64,000 bases of DNA from Zhengitettix transpicula (Eukaryota > Arthropoda > Insecta > Orthoptera > Tetrigidae): assembly GCA_037074705.1 (NCBI GenBank), contig CM073590.1, positions 118,101,600 to 118,165,599 on the forward strand, written 5' to 3'. A program made the translations under genes and the position numbers. Below the pieces are notes generated by a model. It was not told where the DNA came from. It did not search any database and worked only from the letters and a program-made list of their open reading frames with translations. Positions 36,451-48,895 of the stretch are shown here, piece after piece. Positions within the stretch are counted from its first letter, which is position 1. Every line of letters starts with the position of its first letter.

Positions 36451-36836
36451 AAATAATTGTCAAGGTTGTTACAGCTAAAATTTCCTCAATACATTTTATA
36501 TTATGAATTGTACGATACTTGTAAATAAATACATAAAAAACAATTTTCTCTTCTTATATTGCGTATTTAAAACTCCTGAAAATCCATGATACTTAGAAAA
36601 ATGAACAAAGTTTTTGCCTAATGTTTTTTACACCTTTACATTAAGTGTCATACTAAGACTTCGGCTGAATATTGCAAAAAAAATTATATTTAAATTTAAG
36701 TAAAATGTTTAGCTCATAAAACGTATTTCTGCCTACTCACGCAACAACAACGTACTATTTATTTTTACCAACGTCGTTTACGTTAGTGTGGGGTATGTTT
36801 ATTTCTTGGGGTTGGTTAACGTGTAGTCAGCCAACA

Positions 36837-36844
36837 GGCGGGAA
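36837..36844. promoter_or_regulatory. E2F-type site GGCGGGAA
   Basis: The octamer GGCGGGAA (reverse TTCCCGCC) is a textbook E2F/DP core. It lies 89 bp before the LRWD1 start codon, next to a CCAAC word. E2F sites are common before S-phase replication genes, which suits an ORC-associated factor. Confidence 0.5.
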
Positions 36845-36932
36845 TTGTATGTTTCAATAATTGTGTGTAACTGAGGATAGTTTCCCAGTGTTTATGTTTT
36901 GATTATTAAGTGTTCCTAAAGTTGAATTAATA

Positions 36933-39900
36933 ATGAAAAGAAAATTATATCAAGACTCAGACTCTAATTCAGAAGAAGATATTCCTCTGAAGAAAAGTAA
37001 AAGCATCAATACAATCCAAACAGGCAAACAGTTAAACTTTTGTCCAGTTTCCTTTTTACGTTGTCACAGTTTAAGAAAGGACGATTCCGCAGATGTTAGA
37101 ACTCAGGTAGGTATTTCATTAGATTATCATTTTCTTAGAATGCAGACGGCTTCTACTAGTTGTATAGAAAAACTATAATTACGTACATCTCCGTTATACT
37201 TCGATATATTTCATATAGTCTGTTGAAACATTATTCTTAACATTAACATCTGTATTTTAAGACTATTCAGTGTAGTGTTATTCAAACCTAATAAATTTAT
37301 TACATTTAACACAAACAAAAAGCTTTGTTTTTACAAATTTGCACTGAAATTATTGAATATGGATGGATAGTTTTCAACATTGATAGCATGTAGAATTTTA
37401 ATTTAATTGCTACAAAATGAAGAAATTTGAGAATATCCAGAAGCCATGTGTTTGGTTGAAACCACATGTACATTAAATAATACAGTCTCAATTTTTAAGT
37501 GAATTGATTGTTGGAAATCTTTTACAAATTTTCACTTGAAACCATGTAATAATTAAGAATTTATTATATTTAGGAGAAATATAATTTAAAAGTTATAATT
37601 TGTTTTTAGGTTTGGCATTGTGCATTTGAACCTGACATTGGGTCTCATTTGAATCATACTAATTTAGTTGCAACTTGTGGAGGCAACAGTGTTTGCTTTA
37701 TTGATGTTTGTAAGGGAACAGTGAAATGGAAATTTTATGCTGAAAATGAAAGGTAAAGATGTGTCGTTTTTTATAAATGACAATTTACAATACATTGGAA
37801 AAAAATGTGGACTCCATTGATCAAATATTTATTCCTCCAGTACGGTTGCCTATAGAAGGATGACATTTAAAATTTAATGACACGTTTATAGACTTTATAT
37901 AAATATTGTTCTTTGATTTTCACATTATATGATTAAAGAATGGGTGAGTTTTATAGAATAATTCAGAAATGCACTGAAAATAACTGAAATTGTTAAAACT
38001 CATATTGCTATAAAACTTAAGTGTGACCTCTACTCACTCTGAATTGCCCTTTGAAAATTTACAAGTTTTCATGATTGTATAAAGATATTTTCTTTAATTG
38101 CATCCAAATAAATTTTATGTAATTTTGGAAATGAATCAATTTTACTGACTGAAATTTACTGTCTCAACTTGTGTGAACATATACAGACACAAATGTACAC
38201 TTCGTGAACAAACATTACTCTGATCTTTATTCATTGTATTTCAGATAACATGTTTGCTCTTGTGTTGGTTTCTTACTTGTGGAATTTTTTTAAAAACTTT
38301 TGTTTTCTTTTTTGATCTTTTTTCAAGGGAGTTGTTTTACACCATTTCATGGTCATCGATTAAGACTGATTGGACTGGAGCAAATAGAATTAATATACTG
38401 GCTACAGGAAGTAAATTTCTGTACCTTCTCCATCCAGAAAATGGAGTCTCTTTCTTCAAACACAGATTGAAAATGTCTTCAAAAATTATAGTCAGCAGCT
38501 TAATGTTTCATCCTAATAAATCTAATATTTTATTTGGTGGGTGTAATTAATATCTGATGTTATGCATTTATTTTACAAAAAGTAATTATTCTGAATAAAA
38601 TCATTAATAAATTACAAAATTGCTGGAATCTTGTTTTGGTTTGGAATTTTTTGACCATTTTGTACAAATATCTTAAAATAATCTAAGTAACTTATTATTA
38701 TGAAGTATATATTTCTAAATTAATAATTGAAAATCTACTAAATGTTAGAGCATAAAATGTGTTCACTGCTTTTCATATAAAGTAAATGCTTTCTCAAAAA
38801 TGGTTAGAAATGTAATCTAGAACTTGGATATTGAACTTATTATTTAAATGTGATATCTGATTAGTATGAATTCAGTATATCTATTTTTAATATACATTTC
38901 AAAAGAAGGATCTGGCAGTCAGATGCATTGTTTATCTTCTTCAGATATTTGTCCTACTGCTTGGTTTTAATAGAATCCCATTTCATTTAGCTTTAACCGT
39001 TTGTAATTAATATTCTCGGTGTCTTCCCTTATTTACTCAAAGTGTCTTAAATTTTTTTTCAATTTTTAAATATGTAAAATACAGATGAACAGAAAACCAG
39101 ACTTTATGTTTCTACGTTACAGTACAAAATGAACATTAAACCTAATTATTGAGAAATTAATAAATGACGGGGGAAAACTGTTTGCTCTTGTGAGAAGCTA
39201 AGTCAAGTAAGCAATTTGAAATCTTTTATCTTTGTAGTATAATATGTTTGGGAAAACTGACAGATCCAACAAATATACATAGATGGTCAGAATAGAACAT
39301 TTTGTATGTAACATTCTAAAATATTTTAATATTTGGGGAATCTTATCAGTTTATGAGGCCTAGTAAAATATTGTATTTGATGGATGATCTGCATATAATA
39401 TTCTTCTAGATATTAACTCTGTTGTGGAGTGTTGTGTGTGCACTTAGTAAACTGTGGTGTGCAAAATGTGTCCTTATGTAATAATAGCATTGCATGTAGT
39501 TTTGAGTGGAGAAATTTGTAATAATAATAATGAAACTGATATGGGAAAAATGTTATCTTATTGGTTAACTTGTTTGAGTTCCATTTTAAATACTTTATTA
39601 TTTATTGATGTTCAATTACCATTAAACTTAATCCATTATTATATATTTTTCCTTCTTCAGTACTTAAGTTTTCAGTTTTGTTAATTCTGCATTGTAGGTT
39701 CCTTGAGCAATGGCACTGTCTACATTTGGGATATTGGGTCACCTTCACCGCCTAAGTATGATGTTATTTTTACTCAGATACACACCTTAACGTCAAGGTC
39801 TGAAGTCTTCACCCTTAGTTACTGCTCTTATACTGACATCTTATTGGCTGCTACTAATAAAGGCTTATGTGGTTGGAAAGTTTCAAGAGACAGGTATAAT

Positions 39901-41943
39901 TTTATATGTCAACCACACTAAATGTATACCATTGAACTAATTCAGTAATACTAAATACCATTATGAATGCTATTCAAAAAGAAAGTGACTATGTTTTATG
40001 GACAAACTTTATTCCATACACTGATATGGTACTTTCTGACTATCTGAGGTCTGGCTTCGTTATCTGCTGCTGGATCATCAAAGAAGGCTCTTAAGTTTCC
40101 AGTTAAAATCTCTCTCTCATAACCAAACCCCTCATTTCATCTTCTGCAATGTCCCTTTTGGTTTTGACACAAACTATGATAACCAAAATAACTTGACTCA
40201 ACCTAACAATAGAGCCTGCAAATTTGTACTGTTCAGACTGACTATTCTTATGAGGGGGGCTCAAGCCCATAAAATTTTTATTTGTTCACAGCCTGACTGG
40301 TCCAACGTGTTAGTTTCAGCTAATTAGCTAGGCTGTTTCTCTTTAATATCCAAAAAAGTTAATTAATTTGACCATGTCACATTTTCCTTACATGCTTTAC
40401 ATGTATATATAAATAAATAGGAGGATTATGCTTTTTAAGTGAATTCATATACTCAGGCGTAAAATCAGGCACAAAGAAAAGCATATGTTTAAAGCAGGGA
40501 GAAGGAAGGAAGAAGAAGAAAAAGGAAAGACTGAAGATATTTGACCTAGGCAGAACTTTAACCTGCATGATCTGCTCAGTACACCGACGTATTAACCATC
40601 TCGGCCACCAGGTCAAGTTCCTGACCAGGCAAATATAGACAGTCTTATTATGACTAAATAATTATTTAGAGGAGGAATAGATAGAGTAGAGGGAATGAAG
40701 TATTAGGAGCATTCATTAAGGAATAAATACAATGTTAGGAACTTATTTGGTGACAAAGTTACATTCGATCTTGGATAGTGAGGAAGGATAGCAATAAATA
40801 GGAGAAACAGGAGGTTACAGGGTATCTGACAGTTTGCAATCTTGATGTTAATATATATATATAAATTTAAATAGATATTAAAAATATCCTTCCCACAATA
40901 CTGCCCAACGGTTACAATAAGACTTTCTTCCAACCTCCACAACAGTGGACCTTGTAGGTCAACTGTGAGCAGTTCACGGTCCACATCTGGCCTTCATGCA
41001 AGATTGTTAGGTCTGCTATTAAATTTAAATTTCTCTGTTGCATACTATTCGTGTAGTTGACCAAAATCTTATAATAAGATTTGCATTTAATTAATATACA
41101 CTCACCAGAAGTTTAACACATAATTAAGATTATTTATTAACATGCAGTTTTTAACTTTACAGTCCAACCATGATGGAGTTTAATATGCCAGAGAGCCCCA
41201 ACACCAACTATCATTCTCAGCTTCAACTTGTTGATTCTGTAGAGGCATTAGAAAATGGTCAAATTGCAACAAAATGTGCACTACATGGAGTCATATACAT
41301 CTGGAATTTAGATCAAACATTGAAGGAGTGTAAAACTGGAAATAGCATCTACAAAATTATCCCTAGTCATGTTCTTAAATGGAGTGATACAGATAATTAC
41401 TTCATGAATATGGGGTTTAGCAAAGGTAAACATGATCGATTCAAGCAAAAGAAGTAAACTTTTATTAAGTTGAAATTGTATTTGAAAATATGTTCCACTC
41501 TTATTATTATTCTAAGTTTTAGCAATTCTGTTATTTCTATATTTGGATGGTATTTGCTATGAGCTTCCAATAAAAAATATTTATTTTGTATTAAAAAATA
41601 TGTTCTAAAAGAACATTCAAAAGACCCGATAAATATTTTGACGTAAACAACTGAGGCTTTCAACAATAACATATTCTAAACAAAAGTTGAAAATGTAATC
41701 ATTATTCATGAATAAATGTCACATAATTTAACTATCCTAAAGTTTTGTTTAAAATATGTTTATTTTTGCATTAAATCATGGTAGACAAATCAAAGTTGTA
41801 TCAGTATAAACTGAATTATGTTTTAGTTTATGAATGAAGATTTAATTTCAAAACATTGTAATGTATTGACAATGTTCACATAAATTTCCAAACATTTGAT
41901 GATTCACTGCTGATACAGCACTACTGTCAATGCATAGTATGTT

Positions 41944-42011
<68 letters not shown>

Positions 42012-42822
42012 CAATATTGGTATGGAAAGGAAAGATAGGTTGTGGCTTACCTAAAAATGAAGTGTGATGTCGCCATAAGGAACTGAAGGTTGTTCTTCAA
42101 ATTTTCGGAGGCTCTCAGCCTTTCCATACCAATATTGTAATTATTTTTCACAATGTCATATCCTTACTAATATATATATTGACACGATTTCCAATTAAAT
42201 CCACAGATGACCATTCTGTGACATTACGCTCTATGTGCGATTAAAAAGGTATCGGTGACCATGACATTCTTTCTTCCCCACAGGACTCTTAGTTGTTTTT
42301 TTTGTGCTTTGTTAATTCCTGTGAGCTCAAGTTGTATTTTGTTTGAATAAACTTGTTCATTGTTCTGGAATTTAACTTACTATGTGACAATATATATAAT
42401 TAATTTAGGAATTTTCTTTTAATACAATAAAATAATTTACATAGTAAATTAGAAAAAATAATTGCTCAAAGTTTATGTTCATATTCATTCAATATTTGAA
42501 AAGAAAAGAATTTGTAATAGTTTTGTCATTAAATTCTTTTTTAGGTTCTGGCCTGTTGGCATGTGGTGACGACAAAGGAATGCTGTGGCTCTATGATTTA
42601 AAGAAATTGCTAGCAGCATCACCTGTACAAAAGAATCAGCAAATTAGACCAACAGATACAATAGAATGGCCTATTACCATTGATAGTAATATGGTCAGAA
42701 ATAAAAAGTTGACCATTGGAAATTATGACATAGTTATTGATAAAGTTGCAATAAATTGTAATGGGAACTATATTGTAGCTGTAACAAGTAATAATTTAGT
42801 TTGCATATGGCAAAAATTTTAA
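36933..42822 (+). CDS. LRWD1: LRWD1/ORCA-like WD40 protein, six exons
   Basis: LRWD1 (ORCA) binds the origin recognition complex and repressive histone marks, and helps load ORC at heterochromatin. Exons are 36933-37106, 37610-37752, 38328-38536, 39698-39893, 41163-41425 and 42545-42822. Borders are GT-AG and phases agree, giving 420 residues. Residues 1-58 are charged, with SDSNSEED and a basic KKSK. From 59 the WD40 propeller begins: VWHCAFEP, LVATCGGNSVCFIDV, ILATGSKFLYLLHP, GTVYIWDIGSP, LAATNKGLCGW, GVIYIWNLDQ, LLACGDDKGMLWLYDLKKLL and the end VAVTSNNLVCIWQKF. All match the LRWD1 C-terminal half in order. The vertebrate N-terminal leucine-rich repeats are absent. An in-frame stop at 36900-36902 supports this start, unless an unseen exon splices in. 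AATAAA lies at 42999 and 43087. No damage seen. Confidence 0.92.
40380..40622 (-). mobile_element. tRNA-derived SINE (intron 4 of LRWD1)
   Basis: The reverse complement opens GACCTGGTGGCCGAGATGGT, an A-box of tRNA-Ser/Leu type, followed by a B-box-like GCAGGTTAAAGTTCTGCC. A pyrimidine run and a unique tail (GCCTGAGTATATGAATTCAC, then CTCCTATTTATT) follow. The tail recurs at 40755-40830 and 43240-43330. Confidence 0.75.
40740..40985 (-). repeat. SINE-tail-like repeat (intron 4 of LRWD1)
   Basis: The stretch CTTGGATAGTGAGGAAGGAT followed by AATAAATAGGAGAAA is shared with 43243-43283 and with the SINE tail. The remainder, to about 40985, is not recognised. Confidence 0.5.
41953..42006. repeat. 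(AT)n microsatellite
   Basis: A pure AT dinucleotide run in intron 5 of LRWD1. Confidence 0.9.
42007..42142. repeat. 136-bp hairpin with perfect 24-bp arms
   Basis: AATTACAATATTGGTATGGA (first 20 of 24) at 42007-42030 is exactly complementary to 42119-42142. The 88-bp loop has no coding frame. It adjoins the AT microsatellite and may be a small foldback or MITE in intron 5 of LRWD1. Confidence 0.7.
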
Positions 42823-43200
42823 CATTAGAAATAACCATAAAGCCCTCAATTCCTTATCGATAGTATGACTGTATCCAAGCTAGATATTTCAGTAGACTAT
42901 GACTCAGTAAAATGTATGCATGCAGTTTAGTGTAGCTAATATAACACAAATGTATACTTTGTGTAAAAAGGTTTTTTATAGAAAAGGAAATATTGGTAAA
43001 TAAATATTTTGCTACTGAATTGAATTGTAACTTGTGACAGAAAACAATCTAATGTTAGTGTTCTGTGATTTATCTTGAGTATTACCAATAAATGTCAAAA
43101 TGAACAGAAAAATCATTAAAAAATATTGTTTGAAACATAGTTGTATGATGGAGCTTCAGCATTTCTTATGACCTTATCTGTGATAGGAACATGAAGAAAT
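42823..43200. other. LRWD1 3' untranslated region
   Basis: AATAAA signals at 42999-43004 and 43087-43092 would give 3' UTRs of about 200-290 bp. Confidence 0.5.
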
Positions 43201-43350
43201 ACACGCACACACACACGCATATATATATATATATATTCAAACTTGGATAGTGAGGAAGGATAGAAATAAATAGGAGAAATAGAAGGATTGCGCTTTATTT
43301 GAATTCATATGCTCGGGCGAAGATTCTCCTAATATTATATATATATATAT
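43201..43350. repeat. (AC)n/(AT)n tracts flanking a SINE-tail repeat
   Basis: ACACGCACACACACACGCAT runs into (AT)n to 43236. Then comes a SINE-tail copy (43240-43330, CTTGGATAGTGAGGAAGGAT to TTTGAATTCATATGCTCGGG), then another (AT)n. Confidence 0.7.
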
Positions 43351-45100
43351 AAAACACTTAGGAAAATATGATGAGGTCAATGAAATAACATATTTCCATA
43401 TAAATTATTTTTGACAATGTCATATCCGGACACACATATATGAAAGATCTTAAATCAAAAGTTGGAATTGCCAAGCTGGGAACCAGTATCGTGACAAATT
43501 TTCGAGGGCGCAAACCATATTTGATAGACCTGTCCTGGCCAGCTAGTGCACAGGATGACAGATATATAGAGTTTATACATCTCATGGTCATCTTAGGTCC
43601 TAATACATTTTTCTTTTCCAACTTTTCTATATTAATTTGGACATGTTTTCAGCCATTCTTCCAGTTTTCTTCCTCATTTTGTGTGGTGTAGCCATTCTAT
43701 TATTTTCTTTAGCCATCTATGATCTCCTTTTTACATATCAACACAATCTCAACCATCTTTCCTCTATTAATCTGTCTTTTCTCTCTACTTTCATTCCTAA
43801 CTTTCTATTTTTGAAACCCTATAATGTCTTTCTAAATACTAATGTTATTAATTTCTAAATTGCAGCTTAAAAACTGTCAAAGCTTGAAGAGGTCCTTAAA
43901 GAGGATGAAACATTGTGAAATTAATTTTTGTTAATAAACAAGAATTTACTGACTCAAATCTTTATATGTATTTATCCTTTTTAGAGATAATTTCAGCACC
44001 TTTGAGTTTCTGTCTACCTAATTTTGTTATTTCCCATGTTTTTGCCCCATAGAATAGAATGCTTTGAATAATGATAAATTTAATGCTTAATTTGTTTTTG
44101 GAATGGTGCATTCAATGAAGCTACATTGTAATATAGCAGCTTTGTAGACCAATCAAATTAAGTGATGAGTACTTAGCATGACTAAACTATAATGCAGTAA
44201 GTAATTGTAAATGGCGTATGTATATAGCTCACCTTACTTGGGCATTCACAACAATATATTGTGTAATCAATGCTCTTTTTCGAGACTGGAGTACAACAAA
44301 AATAAATTATATAAGTACCCGTTTGCTAAATGGTTTAAAAGTTGAGTAGATTGACACTTAATTCTGAAAAATGTTTGAAGACTATAAATAACATAAAACT
44401 ATTTTGTGTCTCATATAATGAATGAATTTAATTTATTATTAAAACTATTTTGTGTCTCGTATAATGAATTTAATTTATTATTTGGATTCAGTGTATACAC
44501 AGTACAATTTTGTAAAAACAATATAACAACTACAAATTTGTTCTTAATATACACATTTATCAGAAAATGTAGTTTGTGCTCAAGAGTTACTATGCAGCAA
44601 AAAGACCGAAATAACTTATCTTCGACAGTATTGTTCTGGTTTTCCAGATAAATTTGTGTTGTAGACCGGAGAATATACGACACTGATCGGCACCCAGCGT
44701 GATTCTCTGAAGAAGAAGGCTGACGCGATAAACCACTTTCTCTCGTTTCCGTACCAATTAATTTAATTATATATGGTTATGTAATTATTTTTCTGATACT
44801 GTGATACAAAAAAATATAAACGTATAATTTTGGGAAAAATAAGGTTGTTTTGGAGCAGCCACTACCGTCTACATTCAAGATCTAAATCGTTGCGATCTTT
44901 TGACGAATCTGCCGGGTTTAAATTCAAATAAATCAAAACCAGCAAAATTCTTACACAATTATCAAATTAAAAGTTAGTGCAGTAAAACAAATTGAAAGGA
45001 GCTTTTGTCGTTTGATATGAAAAAATATTTGAGTTACTCTTTTTTTTCTGTTTAAGTACTTGTTACGATAAATATTGGTGACGCGTTGTTCGCGCAACCT
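43351..45100. other. Intergenic DNA between LRWD1 and the signal-peptide exon
   Basis: No gene recognised. At 43883-43916 there is a TTGAAGA, small hairpin (GGTCCT..AGGAT), GAAACATTG motif of the kind found in Penelope-type repeats. It is followed by TTGTTAATAAACAAG. Confidence 0.4.
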
Positions 45101-45109
45101 CGTTGTCGG

Positions 45110-45217
45110 GACCCATGTTTTGGTAGTTCTAGTGCCTCCGGGTGAGTTTAGTATATACGACCGCCGCAAGGCTGCGCGCCGGTAAAGTGCGCTCGCTCGC
45201 CGCCGCAGTTGTCAAAC
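45110..45217 (+). promoter_or_regulatory. CpG-rich promoter and 5' leader
   Basis: From about 45120 the sequence becomes GC- and CpG-rich (CGACCGCCGCAAGGCTGCGC, GCTCGCTCGCCGCCGCAG), unlike the AT-rich surroundings, and runs into the start codon at 45218. This fits a TATA-less promoter and 5' UTR. Confidence 0.5.
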
Positions 45218-45337
45218 ATGGCAGCGAAAGTGAAGTGGAAGGACTGGTGTGTGGTGTTCCTCATGACTTTTGTGATTCCCGTGAATGGAATGTTTTCTCA
45301 TCGCCAGTGTAACCACGTTCATCCGAAAGTTGACGAG
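45218..45337 (+). CDS. First exon with signal peptide, probable leishmanolysin-like peptidase (invadolysin)
   Basis: The exon encodes 40 residues and ends at a consensus donor (GAG/GTAACT), phase 0. MAAKVKWKDW is followed by a hydrophobic core CVVFLMTFVIPVNGMF, a likely signal peptide with cleavage near NG-MF. The rest is SHRQCNHVHPKVDE. Insect leishmanolysin-like (M8, LMLN) proteins start their mature region with a Cys-x-His-x-His-Pro-Lys stretch followed by EVVHGV, so this is my best guess, made from memory of the family. The HExxH zinc domain would be in later exons. None was found to the window end, implying an intron over 18.6 kb. A different secreted or membrane protein remains possible. 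Confidence 0.45.
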
Positions 45338-46490
45338 GTAACTTTTTATTTCAAACTATAAGTTTGTCTTCCGGCCCGATTTGTGAAAATGATTTTCACG
45401 TTGTTTATTTGAGTTGAGGTTGTGTACGATTATTACCGGCATGTGACGATAAATTAAACTAATTCACCTGCCCACTGGAACATTGTTACGTGTGAATTTA
45501 CTTTCCTGATGTGTGTATTCAATTATAAATTCAAGCTTTTATGTAATATCTGATGCAAGCAATTTTTCAGCAATTAAATGTTGACGAATTACAAAATTCC
45601 ACAGTATTATTACACTCTAGAAAGTGTTTTCGCGATGTTTTACATTATCAAGAACATCATCTTTAGACAGCTGCAAGAGTCTACGCAGGTACGACAGTTT
45701 CTCCAATCATATATTCCGCGTCTAGAACCGAGCACGTGATTATTTGACGCGCCGAAACAAGTTCGTGCGTCAAATTAGCGTTTTAAAGAAAAAGTAAACT
45801 CTTAAATTGCAATACTTTTTCGTGATCATGTTGTTGCATATTGTTTACTACTTATAAGTGTGGCACTAAACGAAAGTATTTTAATTGGTTGCAGGTGATT
45901 TGTTACGTTATTTTTTCTCGTAGCGCGTAGATATTGGCAATTTTTGCTTGCAATGGTTTTTGATTTGTGAACGAGCACCCATAAATACTATTATTTTCAG
46001 TATTTAAATTTGGCTCCAGTTGGCGATAGATTCATCTGCTATTGTTTCCGCGTTATGTTAAATGTTGGGATTAAATTCTACCCCAAGAATATTTTTATCG
46101 TGTGCTTCTTGATATTGAATTTGAACCAGTTTCATAAGTACTGATTTCACTTGTCAGATCTATGTTTAATCAATTTCTTGGTTTAGTATCTACTTTGATA
46201 TTAGTAATTACGAACTCCTTTTCCTATCTAACCAACATTAACGCTTAATTTTTTACTAAATTTTTCAACAAAAGAATATCTATCTCCAGCTAGCTCTTGG
46301 GCTCCTACAACATTCGTCTATCAGTCTCGGACCTAGAAACTTGACAGGAGGTAATTTCTCGTACCCATAAAAAGTATTTATGATGTCAGTATAGTTTACC
46401 ATAGTTCCAGAACTTTGTAGTGGGAATTTGAACCATAGTCAGAAAAAAGTCGGTATCAATTGAAAATTAAAAAGTAGATGATGAACCAGT
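45338..46490. other. Start of the large first intron
   Basis: No exon or repeat recognised. Confidence 0.4.
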
Positions 46491-46496
46491 CAATAT

Positions 46497-46690
46497 ATAA
46501 ATTATAAAATAAATACCACATAACGTTTCTGCAATCCACGTTGCTTTCGAGAGGTGATAAAGAAACGTATTATCTTTAAGAACAACACACCGCTCAAACC
46601 ACGTGACGAACTCTGCGATTTTTTATCACCGAACGAAAGCAATAACTATTGCAAATACGTTGTGTAGTTTTTATTTTATCACTTCATTTT
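46497..46690. mobile_element. Foldback element, AATACCACACAACG family, variant copy
   Basis: AAATACCACATAACGTTTCTGC opens it. The right end, in reverse, reads AAAACTACACAACGTATTTG. GGTGATAAA..TTTATCACC and TTGCTTTCG..CGAAAGCAA pair across the unit. Confidence 0.6.
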
Positions 46691-46699
46691 GCGTGTTTA

Positions 46700-47514
46700 C
46701 TGGAAATGTTCAAAGTGTAAATTCAGCTTTAATGATGCATGTGTCTGGTTAGTGTAAGAATTGAAAAATTCGAAGTGATTGTGAATTTTCTTAAGCCGAT
46801 TGTTGAGTTGTTTGTGAGGTAACCGGGCTGTTAAGTTTCTTGGCCCCGAGGCTTATAATGAAAGGGACACTGATTCGATTCACCTCTAATCTTCTCCGAA
46901 CACAACTTACGCGTATCGTTACAAATCGGCGAGCCACAGAATTATTTCTCCATCCTTCGTATCTTTATTTAACGAATGCCGATGCGCTTTGTAGGTCAAA
47001 CCAGACCATCGTAATCCAAACACGCCTCTCCCTGTTAACTGTGTTTAATGTTGCAAGGCTTGAGGAAACGCGCCTTCGTTGAAAAGAAAATTGGTGAAAA
47101 GGTTCCTTGATATCTCAGGATGTTACTGCCAAAGTGAAACAGAAAATAGCCGTCAGCAGTCGTTCATTTACTGGAGGAACGAACCTCGAAAATGATGATA
47201 ATGAGATATTCTGGAATCCCTATGCATACGTTGTATCATGTAATCTTATCCAGTAGCCTACATTGTTTTATTCTGTGCAGTTTCATTTACAAAACTTCAG
47301 CAGTTATTTTTTAGAGTGCAAGAGAAGAGAATACCATAAAGTGGACTACATATGCGAATTTCATCATTATCATTACGCTTCTTCACTCATTTAATCAATT
47401 TCATTTTACTGCTTTTCACGACATTAGATTTAAAGTTACATTTTCGGAATAATACGGATGATTTCCGATCCTTACTTTTTTTTATTGATTTTTAAATTAA
47501 AATTAACTCTTAGT
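46700..47514. other. Intron DNA
   Basis: An 80-codon frame at 46840-47082 has no recognised domain. Nothing else seen. Confidence 0.35.
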
Positions 47515-47765
47515 CCGGAGACTTTACAGTTATGATAATTTAACATAATAAAAGTATTTACAATTTTTAAATATTTAACATGTAAACTTGGGGTCTTGGA
47601 TATGACCCTAGTCATTCCAAGTTAGAGACGAGAGAAACCGACAAACTTACAACATACTAACGAAGGTTAGCCGGCATTATGTTTGGGACTGATCTGATCA
47701 TCGGGGAAACTTCCGTGTTATGAAAATAATTCAGGAAGTTATGGGGGAAAATGGGAAGAACGGAT
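47515..47765. repeat. Dispersed repeat, copy 1 (partner at 54615-54860)
   Basis: TTTACAGTTATGATAATTTA, ACTTGGGGTCTTGGATAT and GATCATCGGGGAAACTTCC blocks recur in the same order and orientation at 54615-54860, about 7.1 kb away. No coding frame is shared. Probably a non-autonomous element. Confidence 0.7.
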
Positions 47766-48639
47766 ATTTAAGGCGTATGAAGTGCCAGTTGGTAGGTGGG
47801 GGTTAGAGTTAGGTAATTCCGGAGTGATTAGGGGGAGGATGATATCAACGGGGAGTTTACGATTTAGTCAGCGATTTTGTGAAGGAGGGGGTGGGTTACT
47901 GTAGAATAGCTCAATGGTGGGATTTGGATGGTTGATGGAGCTATTTATTAGGGACGTGGTAGATTTATGAATTATGGCAAGAATTAGGGGAATTTCAAGG
48001 TCTTTGTGGATAACTGAGTAGCGAAGGTACAAGGGGGAGTTTGAGATTAAACGGATAATTTTTTTTTGTTTGGTTTGTATTTTATTGGAGTGGCAATAGG
48101 CAGTGGATCCCCATATGGCACACGGGTACGACCATATAGTGCCGGTCCGATCCCTTACTAACTTGCAAAATTATATTTTACATATTATGTGCCCAGGATT
48201 GTCATAAATCAGGAATGATATTTTCATAAAATATATATATTTGTTTTGCTCTATTTTGGTGTAGTAATTATTTTTATTTTAGTTTTAAAAATTTATCTCC
48301 AGTCGCATAATTTTCAGTATGCCTTTTTATTTTACTTTCGCCTCAAGGACTGAAAAATATCCAAATACGTGATTTTTTGGATTTGAATTTTTTTACCAGT
48401 AGGTTTGTGACAGTTTTAGAGACGTTTTTAGAAGAAGATTGCCGATACGCAAAGATAAATTAAAATTGCGAACAGGAAATATTTCAAACTGAAGAAAGGC
48501 AAGAAACGGAGTGGTAGATAATGATTGAAGAATCGGAGAATTAGGTAACCCAGCAAGAACGAGAACTGAACTATGAAAAGAATCAAAAGGGTTTTGTGTT
48601 AGTGAAGGAACAGCACAGGTTCAACGTTTCGTAAAGTAA
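47766..48639. other. Intron DNA
   Basis: A G-rich stretch at 47760-48050 then AT-rich sequence. No gene recognised. Confidence 0.35.
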
Positions 48640-48895
48640 AGAGAAACTTCGGCTCTTGGAAAAGAGGACTGGGGAAGAGGGTGTTTACTTAATTTGGCCT
48701 AGGCATAGAGACAGCTGTCCTGCTTCCTCAAATAGTACAGACAATGGAATACCCTTGAAACGTCTCTCTACACGTGAATATTTGTTGCTAAGGAAGGCGT
48801 CCTAAACAATCACCGGCACGGTATTGAACCTACGACATTGTGTCTCGCAAGCCGTAGGTCCTAGTACTAGGCAAGAGACCAAGCAAATATTGGTG
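48640..48895 (-). mobile_element. tRNA-derived SINE
   Basis: The reverse complement begins GGTCTCTTGCCTAGTACTAG, continues ACGGCTTGCGAGACACAATG and has a perfect B-box GGTTCAATACC (48830-48820). A tRNA-unrelated body follows. The A-box region is damaged by one or two bases. Confidence 0.65.

Noticed and set aside
40548..40622. A tRNA-Ser or tRNA-Leu gene on the minus strand
   Set aside because: The A- and B-box words are present but no cloverleaf with a paired acceptor stem forms, and a SINE body follows.
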